DNA of 45,604 nt from an uncultured Collinsella sp. (GTDB taxonomy: Bacteria > Actinomycetota > Coriobacteriia > Coriobacteriales > Coriobacteriaceae). The notes under the pieces were generated by a model, which made no database searches, had not been told where the DNA came from, and saw nothing but the letters and a program-made list of their open reading frames with translations. Where the stretch lies: assembly GCA_902496115.1 (NCBI GenBank), contig CABUZK010000011.1, positions 1-45,604 on the forward strand, given 5' to 3'. Position numbers and translations under genes: made by a program. Positions within the stretch are counted from its first letter, which is position 1; each line of letters opens with the position of its first letter. Of the stretch, positions 1 through 8,205 are shown piece by piece.

Positions 1-1396
1 AAACCGGGCGCTTAATGGGCACGCCGCCGTCCATAAGGGCGAGCGTGGAGCCGCAGGTCGAAGCCATCGAAGAGGAGCCGTTGGACTCCATGACCTCGGA
101 GACGACGCGGATGGCGTAGGGGAACTCGTTCTCGTCGGGGAGCACCGGAAGCAGAGCGCGCTCGGCAAGGTTGCCGTGACCGATCTCGCGACGCTTGGGG
201 CTGCCCATGCGGCCGGTCTCGCCGGTGCAGAACGGCGGGAAGTTGTAGTGGTGCATGTAGCGCTTGCCCTCGGTGGGCTCGATGGTATCCAGACGCTGGC
301 CCTCGTTGAGCATGCCGAGCGAAAGAACCGAGAGCACCTGGGTCTGGCCACGCTGGAACAGGCCGGAGCCGTGAACGAGCGGCAGATAGTTGTCCTTCAC
401 CATGATGGGGCGAATCTCATCGGCGGCACGGCCGTCGACGCGCTCACCAGTCTCGACGACCATGGTGCGCATGGCCTTCTTCTCGAGCTTCTTGAGCGCC
501 ACGGGGATTTCGCGCTCCCAAGCGGCCTGCTCCTCCTCGGTAAACTCGGCGCGGATGGACTCCTTCAGAGCCTCGACCTTACCGATACGGGAGAGCTTGT
601 CGGCGTCGCGAAGGGCAGCTGCCATCTCGTCGTAGTGGGCGAAGATGCGCTCCTGGACCTCCTCGACGGGCTGGTCAAGCGGATACTCCTTCTTGACGAT
701 GGGGCCGTTGACCTGCTCCCACTCGGCGACAAACTCGTCCTGGGCCTGGCAGAAGGCAGCAAGGGCCTCCTGGCCAAACTTCATGGCGGCGAGCATGTCG
801 TCCTCGGAGATCTCCTCGGCACCGGCCTCGACCATCGAGATAAAGTCGGCAGAGCCGCCCAGCTCCAGGTCCAGATCCGAGTTCTCGCGCTCCTCGTAGG
901 TGGGGTTGACGATAAACTCGCCGGTCTCCACGTTACGGCCGATGCGCACGCAGGCAAGCGGGCCCTCGAAGGGAACGCCGCCGAGCGTCATGGCCAGGGA
1001 AGCACCCATGACGTTGATGACGTCGAAGGGGTTGACCTGGTCGGCGACGAGCGAGGTAGCGACGATGTGTACCTCGTTGCGGAAGCCGTCCGGGAAGCTC
1101 GGGCGAATCGGGCGGTCGATCATGCGCGCGGTGAGCGTGGCCTTCTCGCTGGGACGGCCCTCACGCTTGAGGTAACCACCCGGGATGCGGCCGGCGGCGT
1201 ACATCTTCTCGTTGAAGTCGACGGTCAGCGGGAAGAAGTCGTAGTTCTTGCGCTCCTTAGAGACGACCACGGTGTCGAGCATCGTGGTGTCGCCCTGCTT
1301 GACCAGGCACGCGCCGGTGGCCTGCTTGGCAAGCTCGCCCGACTCAAAGGTGTAGGTCTTGCCGTACAGCTCAAAGGTCTTGGATACGAGTGTCAT
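1..1396 (-). CDS. pnp: Polynucleotide phosphorylase, 5' part (runs off left edge)
   Basis: This is the N-terminal ~465 residues of PNPase, the phosphorolytic 3'-5' exoribonuclease of RNA turnover. The ATG at 1396 follows an AAAGGAG ribosome site. The translation begins MTLVSKTFELYGKTYTF and contains the first RNase PH domain (NYDFFPLTVDF, RIPGGYLKREGRPSE, RMIDRPIRPSF), the linker helical domain, and the start of the second RNase PH domain (RADEIRPI-like segment, GSGLFQRGQTQVLSV, YNFPPFCTGE, RREIGHGNLAERAL). The 3' end, with the catalytic second core and the KH and S1 domains, lies outside the window. It follows rpsO in the same direction, the classic rpsO-pnp arrangement, with a terminator and two further hairpins between them. 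Identification is secure; completeness cannot be judged. Confidence 0.97.
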   Translation of the reverse strand, partial: MTLVSKTFELYGKTYTFESGELAKQATGACLVKQGDTTMLDTVVVSKERKNYDFFPLTVDFNEKMYAAGRIPGGYLKREGRPSEKATLTARMIDRPIRPSFPDGFRNEVHIVATSLVADQVNPFDVINVMGASLAMTLGGVPFEGPLACVRIGRNVETGEFIVNPTYEERENSDLDLELGGSADFISMVEAGAEEISEDDMLAAMKFGQEALAAFCQAQDEFVAEWEQVNGPIVKKEYPLDQPVEEVQERIFAHYDEMAAALRDADKLSRIGKVEALKESIRAEFTEEEQAAWEREIPVALKKLEKKAMRTMVVETGERVDGRAADEIRPIMVKDNYLPLVHGSGLFQRGQTQVLSVLSLGMLNEGQRLDTIEPTEGKRYMHHYNFPPFCTGETGRMGSPKRREIGHGNLAERALLPVLPDENEFPYAIRVVSEVMESNGSSSMASTCGSTLALMDGGVPIKRPV

Positions 1397-1409
1397 TGTT
1401 CTCCTTTAC

Positions 1410-1432
1410 CCCACAGGCCCCTTGCCTGCGGG
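1410..1432 (-). promoter_or_regulatory. Hairpin next to the pnp ribosome-binding site
   Basis: On the minus strand CCCGCAGGC pairs with GCCTGTGGG (nine pairs, one G-U wobble, short loop). It ends about two bases before the pnp Shine-Dalgarno sequence. In Escherichia coli, pnp is autoregulated through leader hairpins cleaved by RNase III, so a regulatory role here is plausible but inferred. Confidence 0.45.
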
Positions 1433-1463
1433 CTTCTCATGTGACGCGGGCCCCTGCCCCCGC

Positions 1464-1479
1464 CACGCTTCAGAGCGTG
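1464..1479 (-). other. Small perfect hairpin in the rpsO-pnp spacer
   Basis: CACGCT and AGCGTG form a perfect 6-bp stem with a 4-base loop. It has no T tract, so it is not a terminator by itself. It is the middle of three consecutive stem-loops between rpsO and pnp. Confidence 0.4.
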
Positions 1480-1498
1480 ATTGTTCGCGCCCTTACAC

Positions 1499-1530
1499 AA
1501 AAAGAGCGCCCCGCTGCGCAGGACGCTCTT
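1499..1530 (-). terminator. Intrinsic terminator after rpsO
   Basis: On the minus strand AAGAGCG and CGCTCTT form a stem around a GC-rich inner part, followed directly by TTTTTGTG. It lies 15 bases past the rpsO stop. Partial readthrough would feed pnp. Confidence 0.75.
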
Positions 1531-1545
1531 AGCATGTACAAATCC

Positions 1546-1824
1546 TTACTGGATGTTGTCGCGGATGCCCAGAGCCTTGATGAGCTCACGGTACTCGACG
1601 ATGTCGTTCTTCTTGATGTAGGAGAGAAGACGACGACGACGGCCGACGAGCATGAGCAGGCCACGACGAGTGTGGAAGTCCTTCTGGTGGGACTTCATGT
1701 GCTCGGTCAGCTCCTTGATGCGCTCGGACAGGATGGCGACCTGAACCTTGGGGTTGCCGGTGTCGACCAGGGTGTTACCGAACTGGGCAGTCAGCTCCGC
1801 CTTGCGCTCTTTGGAAACAGTCAT
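1546..1824 (-). CDS. rpsO: Ribosomal protein S15
   Basis: This 92-residue protein binds 16S rRNA in the central domain of the small subunit. The start at 1824 (MTVSKERKAEL) is chosen because an AAAGGTGA ribosome site lies just upstream. The translation carries the S15 core: FGNTLVDTGNPKVQVAI, LTEHMKSHQKDFHTRRGL, LVGRRRRLLSYI. Length fits the family (about 89). A GTCGCC/GGCGAC hairpin sits 20 bases upstream of the start. S15 binds its own leader in several bacteria, so this could be an autoregulatory site, but the hairpin alone does not prove it. pnp follows in the same direction. Confidence 0.97.
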   Translation of the reverse strand: MTVSKERKAELTAQFGNTLVDTGNPKVQVAILSERIKELTEHMKSHQKDFHTRRGLLMLVGRRRRLLSYIKKNDIVEYRELIKALGIRDNIQ

Positions 1825-1844
1825 TGTTTCACCTTTCGTTTCTT

Positions 1845-1860
1845 GTCGCCCTCGGGCGAC
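1845..1860 (-). promoter_or_regulatory. Leader hairpin of rpsO
   Basis: GTCGCC-CGAG-GGCGAC is a perfect 6-bp hairpin just upstream of the rpsO ribosome site. Candidate S15 autoregulatory element, by analogy with known rpsO leaders; not shown by sequence alone. Confidence 0.35.
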
Positions 1861-1962
1861 GCTATTCGCCTCGGACTGGGAAGCCGCCGGTGGAGCGAGC
1901 ATCCAAGATCGAGGTACCAACCGGTCGGTATGTTACCACAAGCAGCCCACGCCTGCGCATCA

Positions 1963-2712
1963 TCACCGACCCAACATGAATTCCATCGCACGGAGGCGCT
2001 GATCGGTGTGCGTCGCAGCCCAAACATGTGAAAGCCCCAACAAAAAAGCAGCGGTATGGGGGTCGATCCTCTCGGCCATGAGTGCATCGAAGGTCATGGA
2101 CATGAGGGCGCGCAGCCACGCGACCTCACCGGTCGACACCAGCTCGGCACCCGGAACGCTCGACGCGCACGACCCGCACATGAGCCCGCCCGCCCGGGGC
2201 GAAAAATACGACAGCATGGGGTCTCCGCACAGCACGCAGGCCGAAAAATCGGGTCGATAGCCAACGTGCGACAGCAGCTTAAAGACATATGCCGCCACAA
2301 GTAGATCCATATGCGCCGTGTCGAGCCCGCTGCCCACCAGGGCAAGCGCTCGCTGCGTGATGGCAAAGGTAAATGGATCCTCGGCGTCCTCAAACGAGCA
2401 CACGCGCGCGACCTCGGCGATCGCGCTTGCGGCACAGGTCGTCTCGTAATCGGGCGCAGCGCCGAGCGGCGCCTCCATAAGCTCGGCCTGGGAAACCACG
2501 TCGAGCGACCGTCCATGCGCGAGCAGCATATCGACGGTGCAGAACAGCTCGCAGCGCGCAGCAAGGCGCCCACCGGGTTTGCGGGCGCCCTTTGCCACGG
2601 CGTGAACCTGCCGACCCCGCTCGTCAAGCATCGTCAAGATCAGGTCCGTCTCTTTGAGCTTCGTCTTATCGAGGACGAGCACCTTCGTGCGATATGTCCG
2701 GGAGCCTGCCAT
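1963..2712 (-). CDS. recO: DNA repair protein RecO
   Basis: RecO (249 residues) helps load RecA onto SSB-coated single-stranded DNA together with RecR and RecF. The N-terminal OB-fold begins MAGSRTYRTKVLVLDKTKLKE and includes the family pattern DLILTMLDERGR and AKGARKPGGRL. A zinc-binding module with two Cys pairs, CVLCGD and CGSC, lies at about residues 159-182, as is usual in many bacterial RecO proteins. Length is normal. The gene follows era after 15 bases, a common pairing in Gram-positive bacteria and Actinobacteria, so the two are probably co-transcribed. Confidence 0.93.
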   Translation of the reverse strand: MAGSRTYRTKVLVLDKTKLKETDLILTMLDERGRQVHAVAKGARKPGGRLAARCELFCTVDMLLAHGRSLDVVSQAELMEAPLGAAPDYETTCAASAIAEVARVCSFEDAEDPFTFAITQRALALVGSGLDTAHMDLLVAAYVFKLLSHVGYRPDFSACVLCGDPMLSYFSPRAGGLMCGSCASSVPGAELVSTGEVAWLRALMSMTFDALMAERIDPHTAAFLLGLSHVWAATHTDQRLRAMEFMLGR

Positions 2713-2727
2713 GCGCGCCGCGCGTCC

Positions 2728-3804
2728 TTAGTCCTCGGCATTGTAGCCAAAGCGGCGAATCTGGGCCTCGTCGTCACGCCAGCCGGCCTTGACCTTCACG
2801 TCCAGCTCCAAAAAGACCTGCGTGCCAAAGATGCGCTCAAGATCGCGACGGGCGTCGATACCGATATGTTTGATCATCTCGCCGCCCTTGCCGATGATGA
2901 TGCCCTTTTGCCCCTCGCGCTCGACGTAAATGGTGGCGTGCACGCGCAGCACCTTCTTGGTCTGCTCGAGCGCATCGCAGATCACGCCAACGGAGTGCGG
3001 GATCTCATCACGGGTGCGGCGCAAGACCTTCTCGCGCACAAACTCGGCAACGAGCGTCTCGTCGGAAGCGTCGGTACCCATGTCCTCGGGGAACCAACGC
3101 GGACCCTCGGGCAAAAAGTGTGCAACGGTCTCGATAAACGCATCGACGTTGAAGTTCTTGACCGACGACGTCACGATCTCATCGTCATATTCCATGAGCT
3201 CGTGGGCGGCCTTAAGCTGCTCCATGACCTGTGCGGGATCAGCCTCATCGGCCTTGGTGAGCACCAAGACCTTCTTGGAACGGGCGCTCTTGACGCGCTC
3301 GGCAACCCAGGCGTCTCCCCTGCCGATCGGCTTGGTGGCATCAATCAAAAACGCGACGACATCGACATCGTTCAGCTCGAACAGCGCGCTCTTGTTGAGC
3401 TCGGACCCCAGGCCGTCCTTGGGCTTGTGAATACCCGGGGTGTCGACAAAGACCAGCTGGTAGCCGGGACGGTTAACGACGGCGCGCATGCGGCGGCGGG
3501 TCGTCTGGGCCACCGGCGAGGTGATGGCGACCTTTTTGCCATAGCAGGCGTTGAGCAGCGTGGACTTGCCGGCGTTGGGGCGGCCGACCAGGGCCACGAA
3601 GCCGCTGCGGAAACCGGGCTCAACGTCTCCAAAGCCCGCGAGGCTGTCGTCCTCGTCGCACAGGGCGTCGAGCTCCTCGTCGCTCATGCCCTCAAACGGG
3701 TCAAACTCCACGACATCCTCATAGGCATCGTTCGCTTCGGCATCCACCGCATCCAGGGACTCGTCGTCCAGAGTTTCATCGATAGGCTGCATATTGTCGG
3801 ACAT
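2728..3804 (-). CDS. era: GTPase Era with acidic N-terminal extension
   Basis: Era is an essential GTPase that binds the 3' end of 16S rRNA during 30S assembly. The G1 motif GRPNAGKST is at about residues 74-82, the G3 motif DTPG at 121-124, and the G4 motif appears as TKAD near 183. A C-terminal KH domain carries IIIGKGGEMIKHIG. The protein has 358 residues, compared with about 300 for typical Era. The excess is an acidic N-terminal tail of about 66 residues rich in Asp and Glu. The ATG at 3804 has an AAAGGG ribosome site with good spacing, so the extension seems truly translated. It lies between dgkA and recO, with only 12 bases to dgkA. Confidence 0.95.
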   Translation of the reverse strand: MSDNMQPIDETLDDESLDAVDAEANDAYEDVVEFDPFEGMSDEELDALCDEDDSLAGFGDVEPGFRSGFVALVGRPNAGKSTLLNACYGKKVAITSPVAQTTRRRMRAVVNRPGYQLVFVDTPGIHKPKDGLGSELNKSALFELNDVDVVAFLIDATKPIGRGDAWVAERVKSARSKKVLVLTKADEADPAQVMEQLKAAHELMEYDDEIVTSSVKNFNVDAFIETVAHFLPEGPRWFPEDMGTDASDETLVAEFVREKVLRRTRDEIPHSVGVICDALEQTKKVLRVHATIYVEREGQKGIIIGKGGEMIKHIGIDARRDLERIFGTQVFLELDVKVKAGWRDDEAQIRRFGYNAED

Positions 3805-3816
3805 GGAAATCCCTTT

Positions 3817-4194
3817 CTAAATAAAGTCGAGCGCGTGGGCAAATACCAGCAATCCCACAATCGCGGCGGTGATGGAAAGTACGTAGACGGAGGCGGCGGC
3901 GATATCCTTCGCGCGCTTTGCCAGAGGATGGAGCTCCTGGGTCGCCAGGTCGACGATCGCCTCCATGGCGGTGTTGCACAGCTCGCCGTGAATCACCAGG
4001 CCACAGCAGATGATAACCGTGGCCCATTCGGCAATATCGAGCCCCACGATGCAGCCGGCAATGACGGTGCACACGCCCGCAACGAGCATGACCTTAATGT
4101 TGCGCTCGGTCTTGACGGCGGTGACGAAGCCCTCCATGGCGTAGGAAAACGACTTTAAGAAGGACGGATGGTCCTTGTTCGATCCGGGAATCAT
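3817..4194 (-). CDS. dgkA: Diacylglycerol / undecaprenol kinase family membrane protein
   Basis: A 125-residue integral membrane kinase of the DgkA family. Three hydrophobic segments are visible (around residues 34-52, 56-75 and 103-123). The family signature GELCNTAMEAIVD, which carries the catalytic glutamates and metal-binding residues, lies between the second and third. Gram-positive members phosphorylate undecaprenol to recycle the cell-wall lipid carrier, whereas the Escherichia coli enzyme uses diacylglycerol. The substrate here cannot be told from sequence, though the era/ybeY context is the one typical of the undecaprenol-kinase branch. Start ATG at 4194; nine bases separate it from the ybeY stop. 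Confidence 0.9.
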   Translation of the reverse strand: MIPGSNKDHPSFLKSFSYAMEGFVTAVKTERNIKVMLVAGVCTVIAGCIVGLDIAEWATVIICCGLVIHGELCNTAMEAIVDLATQELHPLAKRAKDIAAASVYVLSITAAIVGLLVFAHALDFI

Positions 4195-4203
4195 AGACGG
4201 CTC

Positions 4204-4713
4204 CTAGTCGTGGGCGTGGTTGGTGATGGGGCCGACGTGGACCAGCTTGGGGTCCTCGCCGCGCTCGAGCGCCAGATCGCGCAGGATGGCATCCTCGCGG
4301 GCCTCCATGGCCTCAGCCTCGTCGTCCTCGATATGGTCATAGCCCAGCAGGTGCAGCATGCCATGCACGAGCATCAGGCGACACTCGTCGGCAGGGCTAT
4401 TGCCAAAGCCGGGGGCCTGACGGGCAATGACCTGCGGAGCCAAGATGATATCGCCGAGCTCGAGCGTCTCGTCGGCGGGAATATCCTCGTCAAAGGCCGA
4501 GTCGCATTCAAACGAGAGGACATCGGTGGTACGGTCGATACCGCGCCACTCGTGGTTGAGCTCGTGCATCTCGTCCTCATCGACATACGAAAGGGAAATC
4601 TCGACTTCACGTTCAACGCCCTCGGCGGCAAGCACGACCTCGCAGATGTGCTCTACCTCCTGCGCGTCGAGCAGCGTATCGAGCTCGGCATCGTTGCTGA
4701 TCAATACACTCAA
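4204..4713 (-). CDS. ybeY: Endoribonuclease YbeY (16S rRNA maturation)
   Basis: YbeY is a zinc-dependent single-strand endoribonuclease needed for 16S rRNA 3' maturation. The metal-binding motif HGMLHLLGYDH (H-x3-H-x5-H) is intact near the C-terminal third, preceded by the typical TDVLSFE segment. The start is a TTG at 4713 that overlaps the phoH stop (TTGA). It is supported by AAAGGAG seven bases upstream, inside the end of phoH. The protein is 169 residues, normal for the family. The phoH-ybeY-dgkA-era order matches many Gram-positive genomes and points to translational coupling. Confidence 0.95.
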   Translation of the reverse strand: MSVLISNDAELDTLLDAQEVEHICEVVLAAEGVEREVEISLSYVDEDEMHELNHEWRGIDRTTDVLSFECDSAFDEDIPADETLELGDIILAPQVIARQAPGFGNSPADECRLMLVHGMLHLLGYDHIEDDEAEAMEAREDAILRDLALERGEDPKLVHVGPITNHAHD

Positions 4714-5693
4714 CGGGACTCCTTTCGGTCGTGCACGCGCTTCTCGCGTACATCATCATAAGCATCGTATGCCTCGACGATACGCCCCACCAAGGCATGA
4801 CGCACCACGTCGGCACGCTCGAGGTGAGAAAATGCGACATCGTCGACACGACCCAAAATCTGCTCGACGTCGGCAAGACCGCCGCGACCCACCAGGTCGC
4901 GCTGACTCAGGTCGCCGGTAATCACAAACTTGGAGTTAAAGCCCAGGCGCGTCAGGAACATCTTCATCTGCTCGGGCGTGGTATTTTGGGCCTCGTCGAG
5001 CACCACGAAGGCATCGCTCAGCGTGCGGCCGCGCATGTAGGCAAGCGGGGCGATCTCGATCACGCCGCGCTCCATAAGCTCATCGGTGCGCTCGCGATCC
5101 ATCATGTCAAAAAGGGCGTCGTAGAGCGGACGCATGTAGGGATCGATCTTTTCCTCAAGGGTACCGGGCAAAAAGCCCAGGTTCTCCCCCGCCTCGACAA
5201 CCGGACGCGTCAAGATCAGACGGCCCACCTCGTGACGCTTGAGCGCGGCAACGGCGAGCGCCATGGCCAGATAGGTCTTACCGGTACCGGCGGGACCCAG
5301 GCCAAACGTGATGGTATGCGAGCGGATGGCATCCACATAGCGCTTTTGGCCGAGCGTCTTGGGGCGAATGGCACGACCGCGATACGAAAGCAGCACATCA
5401 TCGCGAAGCGACGTAGCCTCGTGCTCACCGTCGCGCAAGACGGCCAGGCAGCGAGAGACATCGTCGGAAGACAGCGTGCGTCCGGCGGCCGCCTCGCGAA
5501 AAGCATGCTCGAAAAAGCGTGCCACGAGCTCGACCTCGTCCGGGTCACCGCTCACGGCGATACTGTCACCACGGGCGACCACATGGGCGCGAACCAAACT
5601 CTCGAGCGCACGAAGGACGCCGTCGCCGGCACCCAAAACGCGCGAGGGGTCAATTCCCTCGGGAACGGTAAGTCTAATCTTCGAGGCTTCCAT
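4710..5693 (-). CDS. PhoH-family ATPase (PhoH-like)
   Basis: A 327-residue P-loop ATPase of the PhoH/PhoL family, possibly RNA-related and regularly encoded next to ybeY. The Walker A motif GPAGTGKT and the Walker B segment VVLDEAQN are intact, as are the family stretches GLGPAGTGKTYLAMA and FITGDLSQ-like FVITGDLSQRDL. The start at 5693 (MEASKIRLTVPEG) is preferred because GGGAGG lies just upstream; the frame stays open for another 35 codons without a better ribosome site. It overlaps the end of mtaB by 20 bases and the ybeY start by 3, so this is one operon. Biochemical role in this organism is unknown. Confidence 0.93.
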   Translation of the reverse strand: MEASKIRLTVPEGIDPSRVLGAGDGVLRALESLVRAHVVARGDSIAVSGDPDEVELVARFFEHAFREAAAGRTLSSDDVSRCLAVLRDGEHEATSLRDDVLLSYRGRAIRPKTLGQKRYVDAIRSHTITFGLGPAGTGKTYLAMALAVAALKRHEVGRLILTRPVVEAGENLGFLPGTLEEKIDPYMRPLYDALFDMMDRERTDELMERGVIEIAPLAYMRGRTLSDAFVVLDEAQNTTPEQMKMFLTRLGFNSKFVITGDLSQRDLVGRGGLADVEQILGRVDDVAFSHLERADVVRHALVGRIVEAYDAYDDVREKRVHDRKESR

Positions 5694-6966
5694 GAACCTC
5701 CCTGCGTGCATGGACCAAGCCGGAATCATCGACTCCGATGATAGCAACATCAAGCAGGCACGGGGCTGTGAGTCCACAGGTATCGTCAAGACGGGCATGA
5801 TGGAACGAACCGAGCGTCAGGTTGTCGCCATACTCGAGCACGGCACGCTCGACGGTGCCCACGCGGCGGCGAGCGTCGGCAATGGCAAGCTCCTGCGCCG
5901 CGGCTCGCATACGACGGCTGCGCTCGGCCATAACCTCGGGCGGCACCTGGTCGGGCATATCGGCAGCAAGGGTACCGGGACGCTTGCTATAGCGAAACAC
6001 GTGCATGCGCGAAAAGCCCACGCGACGGCACAGCGCCAGCGACTCCTCAAACTCCTCGTCCGTCTCGCCGGGAAAACCGACGATGACGTCGCACGAAAGA
6101 GACGCCTGGGGCAAGTTGGCGCGAATCATGCGCACCGTCTCCTCGAAGTCCTCGGCGCTATAGGGACGGCCCATGCGATACAGTGTCCTGGTGCAGCCGG
6201 ACTGCACGGGCAGGTGCAAAAACGGAGCGATGCGCTGCGGATAGCGCGCCATGACCTTAAGCAGGGACTCGGAGATATCCATGGGCTCGACCGAGGAAAT
6301 GCGCACATGCGGAATGGACGTGCGCTCCATGATCGCCTCGAGAAGCTCATCAATCTCGACGTGTTCGTCAGTCGCGCTCTTGCCATCGTAGGCGCCAAGG
6401 TTCACACCCGTCAGCACCACCTCGGGCACGCCGGCCACCTGAGCCTCGCGAACCTGCTCGAGCACGGACTCGACCGGCACGGAGCGCTCGGGGCCGCGAG
6501 CCTTCCACACAATGCAATAGGTGCAACGATGGTTGCAGCCGTCCTGGATCTTCACGCCCAGACGCGAGCGACCGAGCGCGTCGACAACCTCGCCGTCGCT
6601 GCAGGCGGGAACGTCATCGGACTCAACGCCCAGCACCTCGCAGACGCGTTCGGCAACATCGATCTTGGACGGCTCGGCGATCACGCGGTCCGAAAGCTCC
6701 AACAGCTCCTCGGGGTGCAGATTGACCACGCATCCGGTCACGACCACATAGGGCTCGTTTGGATAGGCCAGCGCATGGCGAACCGCCTTACGGGTCTTGG
6801 CCTCGGCCTCGCCCGTAACAGCACAGGTATTAATGACGATCAGCTCAGCATCCTGAGGCTCCACCATCGCAAAGCCCAGGCGCATTAGATCGGCAGTGAT
6901 ACGGTCGGACTCAACCCGGTTGACACGGCAGCCGAGGTTGACGACAGAGATATGAGGTGCGAGCAC
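5674..6966 (-). CDS. mtaB: tRNA t6A37 methylthiotransferase MtaB
   Basis: A 430-residue radical-SAM methylthiotransferase. It is expected to convert t6A to ms2t6A at position 37 of tRNAs reading ANN codons. The N-terminal domain has the three cluster cysteines C13, C48 and C79 (LGC, NTC, TGC). The radical-SAM motif CNHRCTYC is at 144-151, and a C-terminal TRAM-like region follows. The pattern NLGCRVNRVES and the SVPVESVL segment favour MtaB over MiaB or RimO. It starts at GTG 6966, with AAGGAG seven bases upstream overlapping the dnaJ stop. Ten-base spacing to dnaJ makes co-transcription likely. Confidence 0.92.
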   Translation of the reverse strand: MLAPHISVVNLGCRVNRVESDRITADLMRLGFAMVEPQDAELIVINTCAVTGEAEAKTRKAVRHALAYPNEPYVVVTGCVVNLHPEELLELSDRVIAEPSKIDVAERVCEVLGVESDDVPACSDGEVVDALGRSRLGVKIQDGCNHRCTYCIVWKARGPERSVPVESVLEQVREAQVAGVPEVVLTGVNLGAYDGKSATDEHVEIDELLEAIMERTSIPHVRISSVEPMDISESLLKVMARYPQRIAPFLHLPVQSGCTRTLYRMGRPYSAEDFEETVRMIRANLPQASLSCDVIVGFPGETDEEFEESLALCRRVGFSRMHVFRYSKRPGTLAADMPDQVPPEVMAERSRRMRAAAQELAIADARRRVGTVERAVLEYGDNLTLGSFHHARLDDTCGLTAPCLLDVAIIGVDDSGLVHARREVHGSLED

Positions 6967-6975
6967 GCGGGCTCC

Positions 6976-8124
6976 TTAATCGAGGATGTCGTCGAGGGCA
7001 CTCTTAATGCGATCGGTCACCGACTTCTTACCGGATGCAACGTCATCGCCCATCTCGTCGGCAAAGGCACGAAGCAGCTCGCGCTGCTTGTTGGAGAGAT
7101 TGGTGGGGACGAGCACGCGCAGCTGAACGATCAGACGGCCACGCGAGCCGCCGCCGCCGATACGGGGCATGCCGTAGTTGCCAACGCTCACGGTGTCGCC
7201 GTACTGTGTGCCGGCGGGGACGCACAGCTTGACGACCTCATCGGGCATAATGCCCTCGACCTCGATCTCGCAGCCGAGCGCTGCCTGCGCAATCGAGATA
7301 TCGCTCACGAGGTACAGGTCATCACCGTTGCGCTTAAAACGCTCGTGGTCGGCGACGCGCACGTTGACGATCAGGTCGCCCGACGGCTCGCCGCGAAGGC
7401 CGGCCTCGCCAAAGCCACTCACGCGCAGCTGGCGACCGGTCGATACACCGGCGGGAATATCGATGTCAATCTTTTCGTGAGAAGGCGTGCGGCCCTGACC
7501 GTCACAGGTCTCGCAGGGATGGTCGATGACCGTGCCTTCGCCGTGGCAGTCGGGACAGGGCGAAGAGGACTGAACCTGGCCCAGGAACGAGCGCTGGACC
7601 GTCGTGACATAGCCCGTGCCGTGGCAGCGGCTGCACTGCTTTTCCTGTGCGCCCTCGGCCCTACCGGTGCCGTTGCAATCCTCGCAGGGAGCAAGGCGGT
7701 CATAGCTGATCGTCTTTTTGCACCCGAGTGCCGCCTCCTCAAGGGTCACCGAAAGGGAGATGGCCATATCGCGGCCGCGACGACGCTCACGGCGATTTCG
7801 GGCGCCACCGCCGGCACCGCCGCCAAAGAACGACGAGAAGAGGTCGTCCATGCCCATGCCGCCAAAGATATCGTTAATGTCGACGTAGCCCGAACCACCA
7901 GGGCCGTCGGCAGTGCCGTAACGGTCGTAGTTAGCACGCTTCTGCTCGTCGGAAAGAACGGAATATGCCTCGTTGAGCTCTTTGAACTTGGCCTCGGCCT
8001 CGGGGTCGTCCGAAACGTCCGGGTGTACGGTACGGGCCTTCTTTAGAAACGCGCGCTTAATCGTCCGCGCGTCGGCATCCTTGTCGACGCCAAGTACCTC
8101 GTAGTAATCCCTATTTTCCGACAC
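6976..8124 (-). CDS. dnaJ: Chaperone DnaJ, canonical full-length
   Basis: This 382-residue class I J-protein stimulates DnaK ATPase and hands over unfolded substrates. The J domain at residues 5-70 carries the HPD tripeptide near 34-36. A Gly/Phe-rich stretch follows, then four zinc-binding repeats CEDCNGTG, CSRCHGTG, CPDCHGEG and CETCDGQG, then both beta-sandwich C-terminal domains. The start is placed at GTG 8124, where AAGGA sits at good spacing; the frame is open further upstream without a comparable signal. Neither dnaK nor grpE is adjacent. Instead a second J-protein gene lies immediately upstream, so this locus holds a DnaJ pair. Confidence 0.95.
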   Translation of the reverse strand: MSENRDYYEVLGVDKDADARTIKRAFLKKARTVHPDVSDDPEAEAKFKELNEAYSVLSDEQKRANYDRYGTADGPGGSGYVDINDIFGGMGMDDLFSSFFGGGAGGGARNRRERRRGRDMAISLSVTLEEAALGCKKTISYDRLAPCEDCNGTGRAEGAQEKQCSRCHGTGYVTTVQRSFLGQVQSSSPCPDCHGEGTVIDHPCETCDGQGRTPSHEKIDIDIPAGVSTGRQLRVSGFGEAGLRGEPSGDLIVNVRVADHERFKRNGDDLYLVSDISIAQAALGCEIEVEGIMPDEVVKLCVPAGTQYGDTVSVGNYGMPRIGGGGSRGRLIVQLRVLVPTNLSNKQRELLRAFADEMGDDVASGKKSVTDRIKSALDDILD

Positions 8125-8205
8125 GACCGAATCCTTCCGACTTTCATTATTGTCACAGTGCGTCCTATACCCAAGCTGGGCCGGCCGCAAACAGAGGGCT
8201 AGATG

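Noticed and set aside
2311..4158. 615-codon open frame on the plus strand opposite recO, era and dgkA
   Set aside because: It is the antisense shadow of real minus-strand genes in high-GC DNA. It has low-complexity Leu/Asp/His/Gly composition and no family motif.
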